Origin: Planctomycetaceae bacterium
Lineage (GTDB): Bacteria > Planctomycetota > Planctomycetia > Pirellulales > UBA1268
Assembly: GCA_018694455.1 (NCBI GenBank)
Contig: JABHNP010000310.1
Span: 1-6,929, forward strand
Direction: 5' to 3'
DNA: 6,929 bases
Position 1 is the stretch's first letter. Each line of letters opens with the position of its first letter. The position numbers were made by a program, and so were the translations under genes. Under the pieces are notes generated by a model, which was not told where the DNA came from, ran no database searches, and worked only from the letters and a program-made list of their open reading frames with translations. Below, piece by piece: positions 1 through 6,600 of the stretch.

Positions 1-13
1 GCACCCGTTCTCC

Positions 14-46
14 CTGAACTGCACCTCATTATGAGGTGCGGTTCAG
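14..46. terminator. Strong stem-loop, possible terminator of an upstream gene
   Basis: Bases 14-28 and 32-46 are reverse complements apart from one T20/G40 position, which is a G-U wobble in RNA. This gives a continuous 15-bp stem (CTGAACTGCACCTCA against TGAGGTGCGGTTCAG) closed by a three-base loop. The stem is long and partly GC-rich, unlike anything else in the window. No run of T follows on either strand, so it is not a textbook intrinsic terminator. Its place before the first gene fits the 3' end of a transcript entering from the left, but a structural intergenic element is equally possible. Confidence 0.45.
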
Positions 47-211
47 ACCTGCTATCTTGGACGAGGTAGGGGAAAGAATCTTCAAGATGCTCACAAGCGA
101 TTCGCACGAACGCTGAGCAGGAAGTCGAGTCTTTCAAAAAAATACCTGATAGTGAATAGCCTGTTGTCTCTGAATACACTTTCTGCACTCAGTTTTAGTG
201 AGACGAAAACA

Positions 212-2395
212 ATGAAACGTACGTTGGCACGAACTCTTTTTCCTGTCACGCTTGCCGTGAGCCTATGTACGCACACGCTCTGCCATGCAGCGGTCAGACT
301 TCCGGGTTTTTTCGGTGACCACATGGTCCTGCAGCAAGAGAGTGAGATTCCACTATGGGGCTGGTGTGACCCAGGCGAAGACATCAGTGTCACACTTGGA
401 AAAGCAGAAGCAACAACCACCGGAGACAGCACTGGAACGTGGCGGGTAACGCTGCCCGCCATGCGAGCAAGCACCGAACCATTCACGCTTCGTGTTGAAG
501 GAACAAATACACTCGAAATCAATGATGTTTTGATTGGTGAGGTCTGGCTGTGCAGTGGCCAGTCAAACATGGAGTGGACGGTTGATCGATCAACGAACCA
601 CGACGCTGAAATCACTGCCGCAGACTATCCTCTCATTCGTCACATGAAAGTTGCGAGACGTTCCTCGACAACACCCCTCGATGACATCGAGGCCGACTGG
701 ACGGTCTGCTCGCCGCAAGTTGCTGGTAGCTACACCGCAGCCGGTTATTTCATGGCCAGAACGCTTCACAAAGAACTTGGTGTGCCTGTTGGTTTGATCA
801 ATTCATCGTGGGGTGGGACGCGTGTCGAACCTTGGACACCTCCGGTCGGTTTTGAAAACGTTCCGAAACTACAAAGTATATATCAGTCGGTGATCGGACG
901 CACTCCTGGCACCGAGCAGTACCAAACCACACTTCAGCAATTTATCAATTCCAACAAAGCATGGAACCAGCAGGCTGAAATCTCACTAACAGAAAAGCAA
1001 GCAGTCAAACCAAGCCCGAACTACCCGCAAGAATTAAAAGCTTTTACCAGCCATCAAGACCCAACGATGCTCTACAACGGCATGATTCATGCACTTGTTG
1101 GGTTCCCGATTCGGGGTGCCATCTGGTATCAGGGCGAGTCGAACCATGCCGAAGGCATGCTCTACTTCGAAAAGAAAAAAGCTCTTATTGAAGGATGGCG
1201 AAGCTTGTGGGGACAAGGCGATTTCCCGTTTTATTACGTTCAGATTGCACCGTTTCAATATGGTAATGAAGACGGAACAGTTCTGGCACGGTTCTGGGAG
1301 GCACAAGCAGCCGTGCAGCAACTTCCAAATACGGGCATGGTTGTGATCAATGACATTGCAACACTGGATAATATTCATCCACCCAACAAACAGGATGTTG
1401 GCAAGCGGCTTGCCATGCTCGCACTGAAAAACAATTACGGCAGAATCGACCTTGTTGCAGATAGCCCAGAGTTCGATTCACTCCAGCTCGACAGTGACAA
1501 GCTTATTGTCACATTTAAGAACACAGGTGGCGGTCTTTCGACACGAGACGGGAAGGCACCCACTCATTTTGAAATCATTGGCCCTGGCGCCCACGATTTT
1601 CTTCCTGCACAAGCAGAGATTGATGGCGATACCGTCGTTCTCTCAGCTGAGGGTGTTGATGCGCCAACGGCATTTCGATTTGCGTGGGACAAATCTGCAG
1701 AGCCGAACCTGACTGGAGGAACGGGGCTCCCTGTTGGAGCCTGTCGAGCCGGTGAGGTACCAGACTACCTGAGCCGCTATTCACTTGGGCAGGATTATGA
1801 ACTTGTGTACGAACTCGACCTGAACACTCTCAACAACACAATCCACTACTCGATTGACCAAAGCGATGACATCTCTGACTTTGATCGAGTTGGATACCTC
1901 GTAGAACTTGAATCGAGTGCATATGGCAATCAGGCACTTTTTGTTTCGATGGATGCATTTACGGATGACATCAAAAAAATTGCCATCCCGCAATTCAGCG
2001 CTGATGCATCCTTCCAACAATCGGTTGAAAACGTCGAATCCTACTCAACGGTTCCATCGCTCATTCACAAAAGTATTGAAGGCAACATCGAGTTCTGGTC
2101 AAACAACTATGCTCCGAATAACACCTCAAAGGTGCCCGGTGCCTCAGATTCGCTTTACGATATTGGGGACAGTATCGCAGAACCGATCAATGGCTACGGT
2201 TCGATGCAGGTTCACAATACGAAAGACAAACAGACTCTTTTCGCCTTGAATCATTGGCGGATGGGACAAGCCGCCGACCTTGGCATTGGAAACAGCCCTG
2301 GGGCAACCCGTGATTGGACCTTCACGAAAAATGCTGGTGCCTATTCGAGCAAGCGTCTTCGGATCTATGTACGGCCAACGACTCGTGCACAATAG
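212..2395 (+). CDS. Secreted sialate O-acetylesterase (SASA/SGNH-hydrolase family) with C-terminal extension
   Basis: This predicted esterase removes O-acetyl groups from sialic acids or other acetylated sugars, outside the cytoplasm. Numbering from ATG 212 (727 aa), residues 1-26 form a signal peptide (MKRT, hydrophobic core, CHA then AVRLP). A beta-sandwich-like region follows. The SASA catalytic region includes SGQSNME with nucleophile Ser118, GGTRVEPW at 201-208, IWYQGES with Glu309, and DNIHP, where Asp386-x-x-His389 fits the last SGNH block; NKQDVGKRLA follows directly. A second beta domain runs to about 510. Residues ~520-727 are an additional domain (GYLVELESS, VSMDAFTDD, NGYGSMQVHNTK, DLGIGN, DWTFTKNAG), making the protein much longer than a plain ~500-residue SASA enzyme. 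I recall similar tails on planctomycete secreted enzymes; that link is from memory. A GTG at 152 would extend the frame by 20 residues, but 212 places a proper signal peptide at the N-terminus. The ribosome-binding site is weak for either start. The family assignment is firm; the substrate is inferred. Confidence 0.9.
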   Translation: MKRTLARTLFPVTLAVSLCTHTLCHAAVRLPGFFGDHMVLQQESEIPLWGWCDPGEDISVTLGKAEATTTGDSTGTWRVTLPAMRASTEPFTLRVEGTNTLEINDVLIGEVWLCSGQSNMEWTVDRSTNHDAEITAADYPLIRHMKVARRSSTTPLDDIEADWTVCSPQVAGSYTAAGYFMARTLHKELGVPVGLINSSWGGTRVEPWTPPVGFENVPKLQSIYQSVIGRTPGTEQYQTTLQQFINSNKAWNQQAEISLTEKQAVKPSPNYPQELKAFTSHQDPTMLYNGMIHALVGFPIRGAIWYQGESNHAEGMLYFEKKKALIEGWRSLWGQGDFPFYYVQIAPFQYGNEDGTVLARFWEAQAAVQQLPNTGMVVINDIATLDNIHPPNKQDVGKRLAMLALKNNYGRIDLVADSPEFDSLQLDSDKLIVTFKNTGGGLSTRDGKAPTHFEIIGPGAHDFLPAQAEIDGDTVVLSAEGVDAPTAFRFAWDKSAEPNLTGGTGLPVGACRAGEVPDYLSRYSLGQDYELVYELDLNTLNNTIHYSIDQSDDISDFDRVGYLVELESSAYGNQALFVSMDAFTDDIKKIAIPQFSADASFQQSVENVESYSTVPSLIHKSIEGNIEFWSNNYAPNNTSKVPGASDSLYDIGDSIAEPINGYGSMQVHNTKDKQTLFALNHWRMGQAADLGIGNSPGATRDWTFTKNAGAYSSKRLRIYVRPTTRAQ

Positions 2396-2469
2396 CGGCA
2401 CCGCTTCAAATCGGTCCAGAGTTTCACAACCGATGAAGACATGCCCTCAGCATGCCATCCACATTGTAC

Positions 2470-3015
2470 CTACGGTGTTCGAAGAACATCGATTAAACGG
2501 AATGTTTTCATCCGGACAGACCAGTCGACTAACAGGGTTGGATCAGTGACTGATTCATCGAATGAACGTTCGTCCATATAGAGCACGTTTACAGAAAGGC
2601 TCCCAAGCTGCGTTTCTGGCAATGTAATCGTGAGTGTCGGATTCTCGGTGACTGCAGCTATTTCTTTCTGATCTGCATCACGAAGTGAAATCTGCTGAAC
2701 CTCGAAACGTATGGTGTCATCTTGAATGCGAGGGAGGGTACAGGTCACGACAACGTTGCTGCCATCTCTTTCCATACTGGCATCTACAGAGTTCTCGTAC
2801 AGACCATCTATTGACTCTCCCTTCCAGACAGGTCGTCGTCCACCCTGACCGCGGTCACCCTGGCCGCGTTCATCCTGGCTGGAAATATCCTGGCTGGAAA
2901 TATCCTGTGTAGTGCATCCCACAGACAGGGCAAAGCAAACTGCTCCAGCCACAATCCGGATGGCCTGACCACTCAATGCGTTGTGAACCATGAACCCAAC
3001 CTTTGCCATGACCAT
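2470..3015 (-). CDS. Putative small lipoprotein of unknown function with pentapeptide-repeat linker
   Basis: I do not recognise the family of this 181-residue protein. The N-terminus has a hydrophobic segment (about residues 19-33, IRIVAGAVCFALSVG) followed by Cys34, as in a lipoprotein signal. The residues before the Cys (S-V-G) are a poor match to the L-[AS]-[GA]-C lipobox. Residues 38-61 are a polar low-complexity linker of D-x-x-[SG]-Q pentads (DISSQ, DISSQ, DERGQ, GDRGQ), then GGRR. Residues ~62-181 lack Cys and show alternating hydrophobic stretches (NVVVTCTL, TLTITLP, LSVNVLYM) suggesting a small beta-sandwich; only the NVVVTCTL strand carries one Cys. The ATG at 3015 is chosen because AAAGGA lies 11 bases upstream; an in-frame ATG at 3009 would be 17 bases away. 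The gene converges on the esterase gene and diverges from the large surface-protein gene, so it is probably monocistronic. A real gene is likely; lipid modification is an inference. Confidence 0.65.
   Translation of the reverse strand: MVMAKVGFMVHNALSGQAIRIVAGAVCFALSVGCTTQDISSQDISSQDERGQGDRGQGGRRPVWKGESIDGLYENSVDASMERDGSNVVVTCTLPRIQDDTIRFEVQQISLRDADQKEIAAVTENPTLTITLPETQLGSLSVNVLYMDERSFDESVTDPTLLVDWSVRMKTFRLIDVLRTP
2844..2903 (-). repeat. 15-bp tandem repeat (four units) inside the lipoprotein gene
   Basis: Four consecutive 15-base units begin with CCTG on the plus strand, at 2844, 2859, 2874 and 2889. The last two (CCTGGCTGGAAATAT) are identical. The first two share CCTG-CCGCG-TCA but differ from the last two in the second half. 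A fifth start, CCTG at 2904, then diverges. Because the period is a multiple of three, the array encodes pentapeptides (DISSQ, DISSQ, DERGQ, GDRGQ) just after the presumed lipid-anchor Cys, so gain or loss of units would change linker length without breaking the frame. Confidence 0.85.
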
Positions 3016-3026
3016 GCTCTGGTATG

Positions 3027-3032
3027 TCCTTT
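3027..3032 (-). promoter_or_regulatory. Ribosome-binding site for the lipoprotein gene
   Basis: Read on the minus strand, this is AAAGGA, 11 bases before the ATG at 3015. The spacing is slightly long but favours 3015 over the in-frame ATG at 3009. No convincing -35/-10 pair was found upstream. Confidence 0.5.
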
Positions 3033-3097
3033 AATAGAATTACTGTACGTACGTTGGAGCACGCCACCGTCGAGAAAACATATTTCGTTGAGACATC

Positions 3098-3418
3098 ATG
3101 GCACCGACACCCGATCTTTGGCTCGAACTCTGGCAGACATGGAAAACGTCGGCAGACAGCAAACGTTACATAAATGTCGGCCTGCAAGAGCCTCAGAGAA
3201 ATGCCAAAGCACGAAGCCCCTTCATACGGCAAATCGTTGGAAGCCTACCCCCTCAAACCAAACCTTACTACAGCCTTAGATCACCATTTGGAGTCGAGGT
3301 TAGCTCTTGCGCAAATTGCATAGTGATTCGACCAGAAAACCGTCACGCTTGGTTGTATTGCCGTCACGTTGGTTGTATTGATTGCGCCGGCCCCACACTG
3401 GGGGATGCCAGCAAATAG
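3098..3418 (+). CDS. Doubtful small Cys-rich ORF, hypothetical
   Basis: This is an open frame of 106 codons beginning 83 bases from the divergent lipoprotein start. The product is unrecognised. Its C-terminal third holds Cys71, Cys74, Cys88, Cys93 and Cys96 (CANC, then YCRHVGCIDC), a spacing loosely like a zinc-binding knuckle. CRHVGCID resembles the CGHVGCCD core of bacterial UBP-type zinc-finger proteins. However, one Cys of that pattern is a Trp here and the downstream His residues are missing. The Cys-rich part is produced by the 21/20-bp tandem duplication read in two frames, which makes the resemblance probably accidental. There is no good ribosome-binding site, only GAGA a few bases before the ATG. 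It may be a chance ORF or the remains of a gene. Confidence 0.18.
   Translation: MAPTPDLWLELWQTWKTSADSKRYINVGLQEPQRNAKARSPFIRQIVGSLPPQTKPYYSLRSPFGVEVSSCANCIVIRPENRHAWLYCRHVGCIDCAGPTLGDASK
3340..3380. repeat. Direct tandem duplication, 21 bp and 20 bp
   Basis: CCGTCACGCTTGGTTGTATT plus G (3340-3360) is followed immediately by the same sequence lacking one C (3361-3380, CCGTCACGTTGGTTGTATTG). The copies abut exactly and differ by one indel, so this looks like a recent duplication followed by a single-base loss or gain. It lies in the intergenic stretch. No function is evident. Confidence 0.85.
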
Positions 3419-3671
3419 CGCAAAAACTGGCAGAACAATTGCGTGACAATTACGGAGGAATCATCTTAGATAGGGTTAGAAAAGACATATGATGTAGGTC
3501 CTCGGAGGCCATCTCACGGCAGCAGTCTCATGCTGTTCGACAGATGGGTTCTAGAGGTCCTCCGTGTGTTCGCAGGCAGTCATCAAAAAGTGATGCGTCA
3601 ACAGACCACACACAGACGATTGAAACATTCATTATTTATCGCAAGACCATTCATCACAAGAACATTCACGC

Positions 3672-3676
3672 AGGAA
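3672..3676 (+). promoter_or_regulatory. Ribosome-binding site deciding the start of the giant gene
   Basis: AGGAA ends four bases before ATG 3681. The frame has a TGA at 3621 and no other plausible start codon between it and 3681, so this site fixes the start. A later in-frame ATG at 3822, directly at the LEPR-XLL-like motif, lacks a comparable site. Confidence 0.7.
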
Positions 3677-3680
3677 CTTT

Positions 3681-6600
3681 ATGAACCTCTGGCCGTTTAC
3701 TCGATCTGGCGTAAAGACATTCAACGAAGCACGGAAGCAATGGCGCTGGTGCAGCATTGGTCGCCGTCGTCACCTCAGTCGTAGAAGTATCCCGGGTGGC
3801 TCTCATGCAGATGTTTCACTGATGCATGAACCACTCGAGGTTCGAAAACTTCTTGCAATTTCTGCGGGCTATGACGGGAATGATTTGGCGATTACAGCAG
3901 ACGCCGAAGGTGATGCCATTACACTCGAGTTTGATGGCTCAATAGTTAAAATTTATGACGCATCCGGTCTCTACGACACCTATACAACCTCCGGATTCTC
4001 CGGGAATATCACGGCGAGCAGTACCGACGCCAACCTGAATACATCTTTCACATTTGCCTTTGATCAGACAGCCTTGTCACGGGCTCTTCAGATTGATGCC
4101 TCAATCTCGAGTACAGCAATTGGTTCAGCGATTGAGTCCACATCGATCGCTGATATTTCGTTTGGTGGTCTCACAACGATAGCGGCTGATATTTCAACGC
4201 CTGCTTCAATCAATTTCGGTGGTGATGTTGTCATCTTTGATGACATAACCCTGACAGCGACTGATGTCATCGTGAGCGGCAATGTTGAAGCTGCAGTTTC
4301 AGCATTTGGTATGGATGACATTGGCATCACCTGGCAAGAGACAACAGCCGCCACGACCAGTTCAACTGCTCTGGTCACACCAGCGGGTGGATCACCAGAA
4401 GTCTGGGCTGCCGCAGTTGGCTATGGCGGCGGCATTGAGCGTTTTGATCCAGCCGATGGTTCAAGCCTCGGATCACTGGGGTACGATGTCACGGAAAGTG
4501 GTCACGGAAATTTCAACCTCATTCCCTGTCCAACCGGTGAATATGTCTATGGCGTTCACTACACGCCGTACTCACAAGATGGCCCTAGCGATGAAAAAAC
4601 CGGCATTATTTATCAATATGCAACTGATGGGTCTGGCTACGCGACATTTTTTCTCGGCCAGTATGAATACGACTATCGTGGCTATCAGTGCCTGACGATT
4701 GCTAACGACGGCTCGTACATTCTGCTTTCGCAAGGCGAGAAGATCTTCAAGATCGACACATCGACTGCGTGGAGCAGTGAACCAGAATCAACCAATCAGG
4801 ACAAGATTCAGCACACGTGGGCGTTACCTGATTCATACGGTGGCGATCACGCCGAACAACTCCGAGTCAACTCCATTGCCATTCTGCCTGACGGCAGCCG
4901 GGCCTACGCGGCGATGAATTACAACAATGCGTACTCAGTCGGAAACATTAACGGCGGGTTAGCGAATGCCTTCGCGGCTCTCGACTTACAAACACTTGGC
5001 CAACCAGTCATCACGTCGCTGCTAAATACGGACGGTGTGAACCCCAATTGGGTTGCTGCTGCACCAGACTCTTCTGCTATCTACGTAGCAAACAGAAGGG
5101 GCGGTTCTTCTCGTGTTTGGAGAGTGGGGGTTCCCAGCGGAACACAAAAGGAACTATGGCAAGGCGGCAGCTCCTACTCAAATGCCGTGTTGTCTGGTGA
5201 CGGCAGTCGGTTTTTTACAACCAAAACAAGCAGTAATGGCACCTATTTCGAAGTCTATGACACGACCAACGGTTCCATATCGAAAATCGACTACACATAC
5301 GTCTACATTGATGCCGCTGTACAAATTCCGAACAAGAACTCTCATGGCTACAACCAACCATCACTCGTCGTGTCCAATGACGGTTCCTATGGTGCCGTCG
5401 CAACGACGAACAATGAAGTTGTCATTCTTGATTGGTCTGAACCTGATAGTCCGATCGTGGTCGATCGGGTTCAGGTTGATCACACAATCAGTTCAATCGA
5501 GCTTGTTGAAACTGATACAAGCTCTGCCGTTTACGTTGGCGGTAGCAACAAAGTCACCAAAATATTTATTGCTGGTGACGCTGAAGACGGCAAGCCGCCG
5601 GTCCTTCCAGAAACCAGCACGCTGGTGGTCAATGCTTCAAACCTTTCGCATTTTGGTGGTTCAATTGGAGCAACCAATCCGCTTACGGGCCTTTTGACTG
5701 ACGCTTCTGGTGTTACTGTTCTTTCTGGCAACGTCACAACAACTGGTGACCATACGTTTCTTGACCCGGTTCAACTGCAGGCAGATGTTGACCTCCTTGG
5801 CACTGGCTTCAGTGCTCTTGAGGCAGGCGCAACAGGGAGCTTTCACCTCAATGCCTTTGCCGACAGTGGCACACGAATTGAAGGTGTCAGCAATCTCAGT
5901 TCATTCACAACGAATACCGCCATCACCGTCAACGGCACAATCAACACGACTGGCCAGCAGCAATACGACGAAGGTATTCAGCTTCTGGGTGACACCACAC
6001 TTGCCGGTGGATCAGCCATTCTTGCTGGAACGATTGAAGGCAACAATCAGAACCTGACACTCGACTTCAGTGCCGAGACCGCCATCAACAATCCTGGTGA
6101 CAGCAACCAAATCAATAATTTTATAAGCAACGGCCCGATTGCCCTGCAGGGAACCATCGCTACCACTGGCAGCCAGACCTACGCATCAACCCTGACGTTA
6201 GCTGATGACGCTACTATTGTCGCCCAGTCGACAAACCTGACTGGTGGCATTGCAGGCAATCAGAAGAACCTGACACTCAATGTGCAAAACGAAACGCTCA
6301 TTGATGGCACATCCGTCTTTGATAACCTTGCATCAATTGAAAGCATCGGGCCCGTTTCACTCAACGCAACCGTTGTCACAAGTGGAAATCAAAACTACAG
6401 CGGCACCGTCACTCTTATTGGTGCCACCACGCTTGAAGCCGACGGTGGAGAATTCGCACGAGAGATCATTGGGAATGGCCAAGACCTAACACTCAACATC
6501 AACAACACCATCACCATTGAAGATGGCAGTGGTGTAAATAACCTGACGAGCATTGGTGATACCGTCCTTACGGGCACCATCAACACCACAGGCAGTCAGA

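Larger units (their letters stand above)
3016..3680. other. Intergenic region between divergent genes
   Basis: These 665 bases separate the leftward lipoprotein gene from the rightward giant gene. They must hold both promoters, but I could not identify convincing sigma-70-type boxes on either strand. The stretch contains a 21/20-bp tandem duplication (3340-3380), a doubtful Cys-rich ORF (3098-3418), a small hairpin CAGCA/TGCTG (3520-3535) and two copies of AGGTCCTC (3496-3503 and 3555-3562). It is long enough for a small gene, a small RNA or a decayed gene, but none is clearly supported. Confidence 0.6.

Noticed and set aside
1..69. Open frame from base 1 to TAG at 67-69 as the tail of an upstream gene.
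   Set aside because: It is only 22 codons and runs straight through the 14-46 stem-loop; no protein similarity is recognisable.
152..211. Upstream GTG start giving a 747-residue esterase.
   Set aside because: The extra 20 residues are polar and precede an otherwise well-formed signal peptide at the ATG 212; no ribosome-binding site precedes the GTG.
91..615. Long minus-strand open frame across the esterase start.
   Set aside because: It lies antisense to a clearly coding region, and its composition is that of a shadow frame.
2396..2469. Short inverted repeats between the convergent genes (ATCGGT/ACCGAT at 2410-2434 and CATGC/GCATG at 2440-2454) as a bidirectional terminator.
   Set aside because: Stems are only 5-6 bp, one loop is 13 bases, and there is no T tract on either strand.
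217..3057. The 11-mer ACGTACGTTGG occurs at 217-227 and at 3047-3057, near the 5' ends of two genes.
   Set aside because: One copy is inside the signal-peptide codons and the other is upstream of a gene on the opposite strand, with different placement and no flanking similarity. Chance is likely.
3452..3492. GGAGGAA, a strong ribosome-binding-site-like string in the intergenic region.
   Set aside because: No ATG, GTG or TTG follows at useful spacing; the nearest ATG codons at 3490 and after run into a stop at once.
3496..3562. Two AGGTCCTC octamers and the hairpin CAGCA/TGCTG at 3520-3535 as operators or a small RNA.
   Set aside because: The matches are short, there is no promoter or terminator around them, and the stem is only 5 bp plus wobbles.
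3530..3784. Open frame of 84 codons overlapping the start of the giant gene.
   Set aside because: It overlaps the well-supported ATG 3681 in another frame, and its product is basic and featureless.
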